Shown: one piece after another, positions 1-17,000 of the stretch
How positions within the stretch are numbered: position 1 is the stretch's first letter
How the letters are laid out: each line of letters starts with the position of its first letter
NCBI GenBank assembly: GCA_024529925.1
Contig: JAFEUB010001171.1
Coordinates: 2,211,709 to 2,275,708 of the forward strand
Direction of reading: 5' to 3'
DNA length: 64,000 bases
DNA from: Ophthalmolycus amberensis
Lineage: Eukaryota > Chordata > Actinopteri > Perciformes > Zoarcidae
Notes under the pieces: generated by a model
The model's input: only the letters and a program-made list of their open reading frames with translations
Databases searched by the model: none
Told to the model about the DNA's origin: nothing
Translations under genes and position numbers: made by a program

Positions 1-3235
<3,235 letters not shown>

Positions 3236-3550
3236 TTTATTACTGGAGGAATGAAGCAGTAGTGCAGAAAACATGTTGTAAAGTTTGACTTCTATGATGG
3301 CTATATCTGCGCATGCACTCAAACACATTCACACAAATGCTCACATCAGACAATGCTGTTGTTTACGCTGCATTGTACTTCCTCCATTGCAATCTGCTTT
3401 GTGGTTTTGGGCCCAGGAAATGATCTTCAGTCCTGGTCCATGACACCCACAGCATCTGTTGTTAGTAGAGCACTGTCTTATACACCATGTTGTTCATGTC
3501 TCAGGTCTGCTTTTAGCTGCAGCTCAGAGCTGATTGAGACGTCGACGGGG

Positions 3551-6500
3551 TCAGTAGGGGGAAAACACAACCGATGTGTGTGCCGAACAGATGGGTCCAG
3601 GGGCCGAATGGAGCAGCGCCTGGGGGAGGGGCTGACTCTGAAACAGGGCGGGGCTCAAGTTCGAGGCAGGGCGGAGGGAGAAGGGGGGCAGCATTGCCAT
3701 GGCAGCAGCAGCGGCAACAGAGAGCTGACGCTGTAGGAGACAGGAGGCCAGAGGATTGGTCAGGTCTTGCTCCTTCCGTAGAGCGAGACGTATCTGATGA
3801 GGAAAACCACAGACAAACAAACTGCAATCAAGGGTTTGTTTTTTTCTCTCAAGAGGAAATTAACCAGTTAAGTAGGAAACCAGAGACGGACTATAGGAGA
3901 TAAAGTCTGAGCAGCTACTTGGCCAATAGAAGTACAAACTCTCCCAGTTACTGCCAAACAATCTTATCTGGAATCGGCTCTGCTGCCTTTTTTCCCCTCT
4001 TACAAGGTCATAGGATTACAACATGAGATTTTTCAACCCATATCGCAGACAAGGGAGTGAAGCTTCCTGGAAGAGGGTCTAGAGAGTCAACTCATGTACA
4101 CAAACACAATAATGAGGGATGACAGTAAATCAAGCAACAGCAGAGTACTCACTGCTTGGAAACTCTGGTGGCGCTGGGTGGGAGTGTAAGGGCTGAACTT
4201 AGGCTTGGCCGGTTTACCTGCTGCTCTGTCCTTGTGTCTCCTACTGCTGATGTGCTGGAGGAGAACAACAGACAAACTCAGGCAGCAGCATCAAATGCAG
4301 AGCGTACAGAGAAAGACGGCATCAGTCGCCTTTGTTTGGAAGAGATAATTAAAGGAAGCCTCATCAAAGTTCTTATGATGATTCAGAGAGCATGTCGATA
4401 TTTTGTTGGCTCCGACTTTGAGATTCAAAATATTCATGAGGGGGCGGGTTTGGAAATCTCTTTGGTTTGATTGACAAGCACAAACAGATGGCTACGGCCA
4501 CACAATCAGCAGTGTACCGCTAAATATTCATGAGCACCTGGCCAAAGTTAACTTTTAGACAGTCAGGCCAACACTGAGCATTCATATCACGAACAGAGAC
4601 GCTAACATCATATTCAGATGCTCGCTGAAAAAGACAAGGCGTAGTAGCTTTGTGCTCATTATTTTTTCAGGGATCTGTGACATTAACTCACCTGCAGTGA
4701 CAGGTGTGAGATGTTCGCACTGTGATTTGGCAGAAAATATGCACGGTCCTGAATTGCCTCTCTGTAATACATACTGGATAAAGTGACGTTGAATCTGTTG
4801 ATGCCTTTGAGCGATTCGGCTGCGTGACAGCTGACCTTTTCATACCTTTTTACTCAGAAGAGGAACCGGCCAGTAAGAAGAGTGATGAGCCAGTTTCTCA
4901 TGTCACCCACCAAGTGTTCACTCTGCTTGAGCAACGTAGCAGCGACGGTTGTTTGTTGTGTCATGCACATTTGCATGGACTTTAAGACACACAAAAAATA
5001 TTTGTTTGATAACTTCCATCTTATGCTACTTTATATTTCTACTCCACTACATTTCAGTACTTTTTGTACTTCACTACATTGATCGACACACAGCTGCTAC
5101 TGTTTGGATTTTACATTGAATGTCATATGATAAGCTTTTACATTAATACACATTGCTAAAAATTAAACCAATCTTTTGGGCTTCTGACCTCTGACAAAAA
5201 AGCAGTGTATACTCGGTGCCCCTCTTCGTGTTTTAGATCTGCTCTCTAGAAGTTGTTGGAGTTCTCCCTCTTATCCTCTTTCATGGTTCCATTTGTACAG
5301 CCGGTTGTGGCCAAAACAAGACATTTTCAGCAACTGACCTGTTTGAGCTGAGTCTCGGAGTTGACGTGCACATCGCAGATCTCACAGTGGAATGTTTTGT
5401 TCTGGAGTCCAGTTGGCGACTCAGGCGGCACTACCAACTTGGCTTTGACCCCCGGTCTCGGGAAGGACTTGATGGCTCCATCACCACTCCTAGCCTGCAG
5501 CATTGTCTTGTGCTTAGTGCCTGAGCAGATATAAAGCCATGTCAACAGAGCGTCAAACATAGCACCAGCAGGCTAAGCTGGACTACAGCAGCGCATACAG
5601 GTCCTCACCACTGTTGTGGGCCTGCAGCTGGGAGGCAGAGTTCACAGCAACCTTGCAGAGGGAGCAGTAGAGCAGACGTAAAGCTTTCTCTTCTTCCGTT
5701 TCCTCCTCTGGTGCCAGCTCCATCTCTCCGTCTCTTTGTGTCTCTGTCTCTGGTGTCCTCAGGCTGGGTGACAGGGAGGGGTCAGAGGGTGCGTTCACAG
5801 TTTCAGTGGAGCCGCTGCTCGATGGCGACGCCTCTGATGTTGGGTGAGGGGCTGAGGGTTCTGAAATGAATGCGGAAAGAAACAGAAAGCTGTTAAGACA
5901 GTGCAAACAGTGGAAGAAACAAAAATATGAAAGAGAAAAGAAAGCCAGCAAGAGAGATGGAGACCATGAAGATGACACATTTAAATATTTTTCTGCAGAT
6001 TTCTGAAGTCCTACTGCTTATAATAAGAAGAACTGATTTCATGATGTGCACAGAGACAGAGATAAAAACTCACCAAGCTACAGGTGTCTATGAGCTCTAT
6101 CAACATCTCTAATCGCACTAATAATCAATGATTTCCCCAAGGATCGGCCTCCCAGCACTTCAATTTAGAGTTTAGAGTCAGAGATGATTTGGCTGTATTA
6201 TCTTTTGTGAGACTGACTTGTAGAGGTTCCCTGGAGGAGCGTGTGCTGATTTAAGGAATCACTCTTTGCAAATAATAATGATTAGCTCTGCCTTAGCTGA
6301 CTGGTTGTCTATTTGTTGCCATTGACTCCTGTAATGGTAACACCACACTCCCCACTCATGGAGGCCGACGAGGCTGTTTGTTGAAGTAATCTTCAGAGAG
6401 CTCTCCTGCCGTCTCATCCACTTCCCTTAAAACTGGAAATGATCACTCTTCAGACACACTCTCACAGTAGCGATGCAGTACGATTCTTCAATTTCTCTTG

Positions 6501-8442
6501 CTTTTTTAGCTTGCAGCAAAATGTATTATTTTCATTTCATGACACCCACACACATGCAAAAGTAGCACATCAGGACTGGCACACACACAGACACACACAC
6601 AGACATGCTGGAAAGCAGTCAACGCTTTAACATACCTCCACACTTATATTGACACATCTCCAGGCACACGTGTACTCACACACACCCACACACACTACTA
6701 TACAGTGCTCCCCACTGATCATGTTCAAAGCATTATAATGGGCTTCTGATCCCAGGAGACCACTCAAGAGGTCGGTAAATTTAGATTATGAAGAAGGAGC
6801 GGAGGGTAATTCTCCACCTTTAGGCTCTTCACTGTGAAACCCAAAGCAGCAGGAGGTTTATCACATCAAAGAATTAAAGTCGTGACTGGGAAAAGCCGTA
6901 CATTCATACATCTAACACTGTCATACATTTCATGTCTGCACACACACCCACATACACAGGGGGAAGCATGTGTGCCCGCAGAGACTCACACCTCCTGATG
7001 TCGTGCCAGCGCTGGAGGGCTGTGAGCAGGGTGACGGGAGGATTAGCGATGTGGTTTCCCTGGCAACCGGTTCAGAGGTCCTGATCTTTAAATCGGGGGT
7101 GTCCATCGCTTTCAGCCTTTTTGTGTGTTTGGTACCAGTGTAGTGGGAAAAAGCATGTGCCTGTTCACACAACACACAACAAGAAGGTATGAAGTAATTG
7201 CACACAATTATTTAGTTTTGTGAACCTGAAATGTTTTTATACAAAGCAACAATACATGACTTGAATGTGAGCTCCAGCGCAAAGTATTAAAGGCTGATAT
7301 CCCTTCACATTGATGACAGATGTGTTAATATATAGACTAACACCAGCCAACAAGTTGATCAAAGTGTGTTACGTAATATAGACATGGGTGTGGTGACTTT
7401 GCATTGCATTGCATCATTCTGTAATAAGAAAAGTAAATAATGCCTACTCTACAAAGGACAAATATTAAGAGGTGTGCACATTTCACACAACTATGAATTG
7501 GAGCAGGTCTAACCTCAGGGCAGTCCTCCTAAGCCGTTCAACTGTCATGTAAGGGTGTGTGTGAGAAATGAACCTGAAAGAAAAACAATTCAAAGTGTGT
7601 GTGTTTCCCACACCACAGCGCCCACCTCAGAGTTGAACCTCAGTGGAAAGACTCGGCAGGAACTGAGCTTCCTCCTCAGCGGCGTTGTTAGCCCGAAGCC
7701 TGGGCCAATCAGAGCTTTATGGATGTGATCCATCTGCAAAAAAAGGAGAGGCGTAAAATTAAAGGTCACGACCGGTTCAGGGTTGTAAAAGGCCAGACTG
7801 AGTATGTAGTGAAGGTGATCACCTGTAGTGTTAATGGCACGCTGTCTGCAAGCTACTCATGTGCTCCTTTCAAGAAACACAGATTCATAACATCTCAGGT
7901 AATAGGTGGGTGTTGTAAGAAGGAGCTGAATGGGCGAGTATATGTCTGGCATGGCCACAACAGTGTGTGAATGACATACCCTGCACTGAGGCTAAGCTCT
8001 ATGAATGTTCTGATGATTTGATTTTCCACACAAAAAAACGTGTAAATATGAGTGTTGAGAGTGACCACCCTGAATCCCACTAGACCACCTGGCCTCCGCT
8101 CTCCATGATGGAGCAAACTATAAACTACATTTTACAGCCACCTTTCAAACCTACAGGGGGTGAGTGCTTCGTGCTGAAAGCCAAGCCTCACCCAGTCCTT
8201 TTCCTGGAAGATTCAGATCCTGCGGATGGTCTTTTAACCAGACAGTTAGAAATGAGGGTGGGGTTTAGAAACATTCCTCAAAAGGTGTCATTCACTTTTA
8301 AAAGAATGCTTTTCACTATTCAGAGAAGACTGAGTCACCGTTTTAAAATGATGTGCTGTGAAAAATCTAACTATTGAGAAAATCTGACCTTTCACCCCAA
8401 GACTAGGTTTCTTTGAGAGTGCACAAGAAACAGGCAGTAAGC

Positions 8443-8510
<68 letters not shown>

Positions 8511-8854
8511 ACACAACTATATCAGTAACTGACCACACATCACCTCTGAACATTACCTACTGGTTTAATGAGCCCATATACTCAGTGCAATAAAACCCAA
8601 CAGGCCTTTGTGGAGCATAACAAACTTGTGATGAAATGTAGGGAGCCATATAATCAGCCACAATCAGCGAGGCATTATGGAAATCTGGCTGGAGGTGACG
8701 TAAGAACGTAGATGTTGTTGTGGGCCAGCCAACTAGTGCTGTAAGCCCTGGGGACATTAACTGTAGCCGCTAGAGATTATGCTTGTTTCTTTCTCATGCC
8801 AGAGATGAATTATTTGCTCTTCAAACATTAAAAACGTAACAGAATCTGTCTGGA

Positions 8855-8898
<44 letters not shown>

Positions 8899-10829
8899 CA
8901 TTTTCTTTGATCATCACTAGGCAGCTGCAGTGGAATGCTTCTCTGCAGTCACTGGTCTCTTATCTCTCTATTTCCCTGCAGCTGTCTGTCTATGTAAAAC
9001 TCAAGCAAACACATAAAAACAAATACAGTTCTGTCGTGTACCATATCAAAAATACAAATCATGATATCATAAAAGTAATTTAAAAAAATCAGTAACTATA
9101 GGCTTCTGTAATAAGCATGGACATATACGGTGAGTGTTGAATGTAGCACATCAATAACAACATGGCCACATTAATGTTAATCATTTACGAGGACGTAGTT
9201 TTCTATTTCTCTGATTGAGACTGAACATTTTAACATCAGTAAAAGGCCCTCCCTCCCTCCTCAGCCCCAAGGCTCCAGTATCACTATCTGACCTTCCATC
9301 ACACATTCCCTCACTTCACCCCTCCATCTGTTCTCCTCTGAACTCTCTGCCTCTCTCTCTTTCGTGTCCGTCTGATCAAAGTCACCTTCCTGCCTCCCAG
9401 TGGACCCTCTACTCCCAATCCACACTCTCGGGTGGACTAACACCTGTAGCAAAGTCATTTCACCCTTCTTACTCATTGCCTCTTCTTTCTTTCTTCTGTT
9501 GTCTGTACACACACACACACACACACACACGCACAGTCGTATTTCCATAACTTTACATTACATTGACTTGCATTCATTTCCTGGAAACTTACCCTAACCA
9601 ATTCCAGCCTAATCCTAACCGTAGCCTTAAACCACTTCTTCACCCTAAAATGTAATGATTTACGTTACGGAGAAATTCTTCCCAAAAGGAAAGCGAGTCC
9701 CCTTAATGTGACTGCGTAAACAGATTCATGTCCCCACAGCATAAGTAATACACACACACTACATCTACCCTCCCGGCTTATTGTGACATTAAAACCAATA
9801 GAAGCAGTAAAGTCAGTGGGATGTACAGTAAATAAAGACCTCCACCACTATAGCTTCAGCATTAATCAGTACTTTGTCTCCTAAGTTCCTCATACGCTGC
9901 AGTGGTTACGTGTCAGACGTGCTCAGCTCAATGGAGTGAGTAAGGCTGAAACATATGGCCCAGTAAAGTAAAGCAGACTTTTACCTGGAGCATAGTCAAC
10001 AGCCTCAACATTTATAGTGATGAATGTTCCTGGATTTATATTGTGTGCCAGCGTGACTGCTATTTGTGAGCACATGACGTCAAGCAACTCGAGCGGGTTA
10101 TGATGAATGAGCTGCTGCTTTTGGTTCTTTGTCATTTAAATGAGTATTTGCTTGGAAACAAAGGCACTTGTTTCCAATTCTGTCAAACTACAAGCCAAAC
10201 TACAAGCCAAACTAGCCTGTGAAGTCCCAGTTTGGATCCCTGGCAAATTACACCCAACCAATACCGAGCATTGTAAAGGTCAGACAACATTCCTCAAAAC
10301 TGCAGAGCTGGCGAAATGTTGGAAATGCAATAAAATGAGAGAAATGAGTTATAGATAGGTGAGAGGGGATGTGACTCAGCAGGGAGAGGGGCTTGTGAGA
10401 TTTCAGAAGACATCTTTTGACCTGTGGTAAATTATAAGTGAGACAGCTTTTTTCTGAACCAATAGGAAACATCCATTACGAGGCAGTCAACAGAAAAAGG
10501 AAACTTGTTTTGAAATTTGATGAAAAATTGTAATATTTTGATAGAGATTTGATAAAGAGTGCATGAGAGGGTGTGATATGGGGAAGATGACAGCAGGAGA
10601 CAAAGTGGAAAATGCTAGAAAAGAGAGCTGAATTGAAGAGGGTGATGGAGCAAGAGCAACACAGTAAAGTGCACAGGGTGGATGAGAAGGCTTGAGAGGA
10701 GCGAGAGGTGAAATAGGGGGGAGGGGGCCAAGACCTCCTCAGGTGGCAGAATGGCTTTTCGACAAAGACAGAGATGCTACACTCTCACACAGAGCAGATT
10801 TAGAACACTGAACACTAACAGTGCAGCAG

Positions 10830-10862
<33 letters not shown>

Positions 10863-13800
10863 TTTCTTTTAAATGCTCAAATTATCACTCTACATCTCTC
10901 CCTCTTAACAGCGGAGAGAAAATCCCAGGTTTAAAGATAAGACCAAAGTTAAGAGAAGGGAGGAATTGTGCTTCAGAGTGGGTATTTGGCCAGACTCAGT
11001 GATGGGATCATGAGTCATCTCAAGTTTAGGTTTTCTAAAAGGTTTGGTATTAGCCAAAGTGTGAGGACAAAAAACACATCATGTTTTCTTGGCTTCGTGT
11101 GCCCGGAACAAATAAAGGTGTTAGAAAAGTGCTTTGTGTTAAAATACAAATAAATACGTAGCAGCTATGGAGTCAAGCTACATTACTTTTACTGCATTGA
11201 TTTAGGCCAGAAAAAATGACTTCATACATCGTGAAGCCAGGAGTATATGGAAGCATACAGCACGATCCCCCTGTGATCCAGAAATCAACCCTGCCTGACA
11301 CATCAACTCTCTTCTGGGCTTGGACTTAGCCAGCTTTGTTTCTCTCCACCGTCACAAGCACCGGGACAGACAGCTCTAAGAAAAGCTGTGTGAGGAATAT
11401 CAAGGAATCCGCTCCACCCTCCAGCTGGTGTGGAAAATGTCACAGCTGTCTGCATCAGAGGTGATATATTTGGAAAGGGTGTATAGGCTGCTCGCTCATG
11501 CATCTGTGTATTGAAAAATAAACTCCACGCAGGCAGACTGTTACAAACACTTGCAGCAGAAATCGGCGTGGTGAAGTGAACGATTTCTGATTTTCTTTAA
11601 AGGGCACAGTTGGTGAGATCGTGGTTGCTGAGACAGCTACGGTGACTGAAAGTACTCACGTCGGTGAATCCAGGAAGCAGATGGAAGGGGACGAGGGGCT
11701 TCGGGTCTGGGGAGGGATGGGTCCTCCCCAGCGTGGGGCGGGCCAGCAGAGCGCTGTGACACACATTACCTAGAGAGGCGACAGGTAGATAAACATATGG
11801 AGAAATGACTCAATAGAGATGAGGTGATTCTCTTTAGAAATAATAATATGGTGATGATGATAGCAAATACATAGAAGCTACGGTATATGAAGACATTCTG
11901 TGCTCAAAGTTGTTGTGCTGATAAACTTGTCTGACTGTTTAAGATTTTCCGAACACAGTGTTGTGATACGTTTCCTTCAGATTTTTTCTCTCTTATTTTC
12001 ATTGCAACTTTACCAATACCCAAGGCTCATTTGTATTAATATTGTTAAATGCCAATGTTGATTAATGTGCTTTCTTACCCATAAACATAAAATGAAATGA
12101 ACAAAATGTAGGGTCATAAATATAATAAAACATTATTTTGCCTATTGCCACTCTGTCTTATTTAAGTTGTACTCATCCTTATTGGCAGTTATTAAAATAA
12201 GATGTTTTATGTTGATTTGAAACACCTACTCACCTACAGTGAAGTAAAATGTGGAACTCAGGTGGCAGGTAAGGTCTACAAACATTGACTAAACACTGTA
12301 AAAAAAAAAGCACAGTTCTGAGGTAGCTGTACATGAGTACATCATGTCTTATTCGTGATCTCTACTTCACTACATTTGAGAGTACAATATTCTTTGCAGA
12401 TTAAGATTTATTTTATAAAATGTGAAGTCATGTATGTACAAGTTTGGTTTGTCTGTATGTGTGTATATTTTAATATGATAAAAAAATAATATTTTACACA
12501 CAAAACATGAAATGTGATTGTTATAGATTATGTAAGTGTCTGCGAACACATTAATCCACCAGTAGTAATTAAACAATACATAACTCTCTGATAGCCATTC
12601 ATTCATTCATTCCTTCAGGATGTTCAGTCCGTCAGGTCAACTCATGGGGCCAAATGTGTTCTTACATACACACTTCTGGTTCAATGAGACCATTACTAAA
12701 AGTGTGTGCCGCTGTGTCCTGGTTATGGAAGCTTGTTTTGTAGTTTAGCAATTCCTGTCTGAGCTTGATTACAGTTCAATTTAAGACGTGTGTACTCATC
12801 ATAATCAAGACCACAGCACACCCACCCGCTCTGCCATTAGTCTGGTTGCCTGAAAAGCTTGTAATAAAGTATGTGTGCACGCACGTCACGTTGTAGGCCT
12901 ACTCGTATTGACATTGAGGAGACTATTTGCTTCAGCATGTGCGTGGGAAGGTGAATTTGGTAAGGAGGGGCTTATGCACGCGCATATTACAGAAATTTGC
13001 GATGAAATAATAGAGCCAACAGTATATAAACATCTGATCCATACTTAATAACAGAAGACGTATTGTTGTCAGGGACCTTCACAGTCTTACATAAATACTG
13101 CCAAGAGGTTTTGAGTCTTATCTACTTTCAATTGATATGGTAACAGCTGACTGCGCTGTGTGGATCATTGTGATGACTAATACATCGCGCGCGCTGTTAC
13201 GCACAGAAAACACGATGACCGCGGATCCTCATGTCCAGAAGAGTGAATTAATCTTAAAAAAATAAAATAATAATTCAGGTACATTTGACTATTGTTCGTG
13301 CGTAAGGAATTGCTCACAATCCGGAAACGATTTATTTGAATTTATTTTTTACCTTTTTTGTTTGTGAACGAGACTCACAACGTGCTGCAGCGGACCGCGA
13401 GAAACATGGTCACGCTTGGCATGACACCCGCTCCACCCACCCCTCTCCTCCCAAATTAAACAATTACATTATTTTCATCAAACAGCATTTCCACTCTTTC
13501 ACTTTGGCCAGATGGAAGGCTGCAGCTGCCCCCCCCCCCCCCCCTCTTCGCACTTTAATGTGCTTTTGGATACTTTAAAGAATTTATGATACAAGAGACA
13601 CGTGGACGAGGCGGCACATACACACACGCGCGAGCACGCACACACTTAGAATGTTTCGATACTTTAAAAAAGCGATCTATCATCATTAAATAAAATTCCA
13701 CAACTTGCATGCATCTAAAGCAATAATAATTTGTTTTACTGTGTCCAGTGATTTGTCATAGTTTATAATCCTGTAATAATTGTACATATTGTAAGTCAAT

Positions 13801-14030
13801 CAGTAGCTACAGTATGGGCATTAAGAGCCAAGCGCAATAAAAATGCTCTAAACCAAAACAAGCTCAATTGTAAGAGATGTGTTGAATAGGCTGCCTATCG
13901 CAGCCTCTATTTCACTGTGACTGACTTGCAGCTCACATCCATCTCAACATAGCAACAAGTGACTCCGCTGCGTTTATAACAACAAAAGACTTTTTAGATT
14001 AAAACGCATCGTTTACGTACCAAAATACAT
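3551..14030 (-). CDS. znf385d-like: Zinc finger protein 385 family protein (ZNF385D-like), 8 coding exons
   Basis: Minus-strand coding exons: 14021-14030, 11660-11769, 7626-7733, 6992-7160, 5609-5860, 5339-5520, 4153-4254 and 3551-3793. They sum to 1176 nt (391 aa plus stop), close to the usual length of about 395 aa. All junctions are GT/AG and keep phase. Exon 1 codes only MYFG plus a shared base and matches the family N-terminus. Three matrin/U1-type C2H2 fingers are seen. Finger 2 has C198, C201, H214 and H220 in LLYCSLCKVAVNS. Finger 3 has C262, C265, H278 and H284 in FHCEICDVHVNSETQLKQ. Finger 1 (C66, H82, H88) has Phe at 69 where the second Cys should be. The C-terminus has an Ala-rich stretch and ends FSPY, as family members do. 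The family is known for nuclear proteins that bind RNA or DNA and act in p53-linked and differentiation pathways. From memory the exon 6-7 protein is closest to ZNF385D, but the C-terminus also resembles ZNF385A, so the paralog needs a tree. Confidence 0.9.
5019..5170 (+). mobile_element. Fragment of CAGTGGTGG-type teleost interspersed repeat
   Basis: The text TTCTACTCCACTACATTTCAG, followed by a second ACTTCACTACATT and a TCATATGATAAGCTTTTA tail, matches the middle of a repeat I recognise as widespread in teleosts. Related pieces lie at about 12330, 18310 and 47935. The ends are missing. It sits in the intron between znf385 exons 6 and 7. The class is probably a non-autonomous DNA transposon, which is inference. 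Confidence 0.6.
8446..8509. repeat. (GT)n microsatellite
   Basis: About 32 uninterrupted TG units in znf385 intron 2. Confidence 0.97.
8859..8897. repeat. (GT)n microsatellite
   Basis: About 19 uninterrupted TG units in znf385 intron 2. Confidence 0.97.
9506..9760. repeat. Microsatellite-bounded interspersed repeat with CCTAACC motifs
   Basis: A (CA)n tract at 9506-9532 is followed by TAACCCTAACC-like text (TTACCCTAACC, AATCCTAACC), then TGTCCCCACAGCATAAGTAATACACACACA. I recognise this layout as a common teleost repeat that carries CA microsatellites at its border. It cannot be a telomere remnant in the strict sense, because the hexamers are irregular. Confidence 0.5.
12230..12440. mobile_element. 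Degenerate copy of CAGTGGTGG-type repeat
   Basis: CTACTTCACTACATTTGAGAG followed by a pyrimidine-poor GCAGATTAAGATTTA resembles the same repeat family as at 5019 and 18310. It is strongly diverged and its boundaries are uncertain. It lies in znf385 intron 1. Confidence 0.4.
13529..13544. repeat. Poly(C) run
   Basis: Sixteen consecutive C in znf385 intron 1. Length errors are likely in such runs. Confidence 0.9.
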
Positions 14031-17000
14031 GGCAGCTCCAAGTGAAATCCGTTTGCTCAGTGTAAGATAAAGGTGTTTTTCATCTCCATGCAGAGATAAA
14101 GCTTTGCGTCTTCTCCTCCACAGCCTGTCTTCCCTCTCTCTCCTGCAGCACCAATGCTGCTCCTTCCCATCTGGATTCCCTCCTCCTGACTACCCGCCAC
14201 TCCTCCTCTTCCTCCGCCTCATCTCTTCACGATTTCGGTTCAAGTCTGCTCCACATCTCACATCAAAAATCTGTTTTTAACTCTGTAAACAGAAGGAAAT
14301 GACCTTAATGAGTGTACAGTACCACCCTGGAGTATTGCAAACCCTCAAACGCCAACAGAGCAAGAGGCACATTTGGGTTACAGTGTATAACTCAATATAA
14401 CACCACAAATCAGAGAGAGGGTTTCTCATCTTTAACAAAGAAACTTCAGGCAGTTTTTTTCAGGCAATATCAAAAACAAACCTTCATGCTTGAAAGAATG
14501 AGGGGAAATCCTTCTCGTCCTGGCCACAGGGCGACTCCCGGCGTCCCTCCGGGGCGGGTGAGAGTGGAAGGAGCCTCGTGTTCTTCTTCTGTAAATGCCT
14601 TCCCATCCTCTCTTTCCTCTCGGGCCCGTGGTATTTTTAGATGCATCCCAGAGCTTTCACTGGGAGGAAACTACACACAACACATACCAACACAGTCCAG
14701 CTAAAACATCACAGGCTGCTGTCACGCTTCTATCCAGGCTTTTGCATGCACTCACTCACACTGCATGCAAGGAATATAGTATGTTCATATCCGTCTTTTT
14801 GTGTTGCGCAAACACACACAAACACATCCGTAGAGTTTAGATGTACTGTATCTCTTGGCAGAGACCTTGGTATAACTTTCACCCCCCCCCCCCCCCCCCC
14901 CCCGTGTCAAGAAAGTGAACAGCAACATGTGTTTTCCCACAATCTGCAACTCCAGGGAGATTTAGCTCTGGAAGGCCGTCAATTCAACAACTGTTCTGAA
15001 AATGCACGCACACACACAACTGGTTGAACTAAGAAACATTTGAATTAGAGATGCGCATAAATCAGGCACATATTTCTGATTAGACAGTGCAGCCCTCATA
15101 AGGACACCATAATAAGATAAACCCTAAAGTGCCATAAAATATGAATAAATATATCGGAAAGGTCTCATCCATCTTCATGCTCCTGGCTGAGCCATGTCAT
15201 CTGGACAGTACCTCCATCCACGAGCCACATGGAACAAAAGCTGAGGAGTAAAATACACACATGGAAATATCTACTCATAAACTCACTTTAACAGCCCTTT
15301 TGTCACTTACTGTATTGCCAGACGTTGTGTGTTCCTCTGAGAATGAGCAGAACACATATTAGGGGCTGGGTGGTATTATAGCCTTTCTCCCCCCTCCCTT
15401 GGAAGGAGAAGCTGAAAAGTTCCTCTCAGAGGCACATTTGGAAGCTCAGGGTTTTCATATTCTAGGTTTAGCCAGGTGTCTGCGGGTACAAATGTTGGAC
15501 TGCAGTCAGAAATTTCTGGGTCAGTGGAATTTGTGGTCAGTGCAGCTTTGTGAAACCACGCAAAAGTCAAATGTTGTGACTGTGGATAAATGACTTCATT
15601 ACGCTAACGTGACTGAAGAGGTTGCCATTCACGGACTAACACGTGATCTGCCTCCTACTCTCCAGATGTCATCACTCGAATGTACGCTCAGCAGAAAGCT
15701 CACCTGTGACACCAGAGGTAATATGTTAATGACAATCTAATTTCACACCGTTTCTGGTCTCGGGTTTCAGCTGAAAGCAGCACTCAAATAATAGTTCACT
15801 GCATCAGTTTACACCTGCAGCCGTTTAGCACCACAGACTCTCAGCCAACCGCAGAGGCTGTCATGACAACTGAGGTATGTGATATTATGGCAAGTGAACC
15901 AGTGCCGAGGTCTCGTTGCCGAGGTCTCGTTTGTCGCTGGCAACCCGTTTAATTGTACGCCGGACAGGAATCTCGTGACCCCATCAGCTGGGCCTTGAAT
16001 ACGGACGGCCAAGCGCAGCAGAAATTAAGAAGAGACATTTTAAAGACGTGGCTATATATGGGGAAGAGGCGATACAGACACAAGAGAGCACACAAATGTA
16101 CACAGTAAGTTATGGAAACTGTTTTTACAGCAAGCTTCAAGTTGGAGCGAATAACACACTTAACATTTTCTCTGCAATCACCTTCAGGCCACAATTCACA
16201 TCTCAGCTCTCTCTCTACTGCACATTTTTAAGGAGTAAAGAGTCTGAATATACAGACACCCATCAGCTCACCTCTCCCTTTGATTGGTCGCCATAACAAC
16301 ATCACCATGGTAATCGGCGTGCATTGACTGTGATTCTATTTATGTGATGTCAGATGACAGAGAAATCAGGAATTGATGTTCTCAGCTGAATTGCGCTGAA
16401 AGGTGCAGGAGGACGGAGGAATGTCGGCTTGTGTTTAAACTTTGGTCTTGTTTTCGTGTTTGTGGAGGTGTGCACGCACATACAGAGACAAATATATATA
16501 CATGCACACATGGCACATCAGCCAATGTGACACAATGGTAACGAACCAGAAATCTCGCTCGTGATGACAAGGATATGCCCCAGACATCTGTACTTTAACA
16601 TAATGATATTATTACTGTCAAATGAATACCCCGTATCTCCAGGTTTGGTTGAGATTATGGGCTGAGAAGATATTTCTACATCCTAAAATAAACCATCTGT
16701 TGAATTAATAGGAAAAAAATGCATCATCACAAAGCTGCAAACTGCTATTTTTGTTAGTTTATGAAAAGTTGACATTATGGAGGTTTTTCACGGGACAGCA
16801 GCGATGTGCAAAAATACTACAAAATAGAGATCTTAAGTGTATATGAATAAGAGTTCCCGGGGTCTTACGTCAGTCTCTGATTATCACATGTAAACAGACG
16901 ATGGAAGCAGAAATCGACAGCAGGAAAACAGCTCTGTAAGGACAGTTGAAAATAAGTCGAAAAAAAGTTTTTAAAAGTCAGGAGTCTGGGAAACGAGGAA

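Larger units (their letters stand above)
7734..11659. other. znf385 intron 2, non-coding
   Basis: This intron of about 3.9 kb lies between coding exons 2 and 3. It holds three CA/GT microsatellites, a pyrimidine-rich stretch at 9240-9370 and a CCTAACC-containing interspersed repeat. Near 10180-10215 a short direct repeat of CAAGCCAAACTA occurs. I see no further exon with family similarity. Confidence 0.6.

Noticed and set aside
9596..9640. Possible interstitial telomere repeat from CCCTAACC-like words
   Set aside because: Only a few irregular CCTAACC words are present, within a recognisable dispersed repeat. There is no true (CCCTAA)n array.
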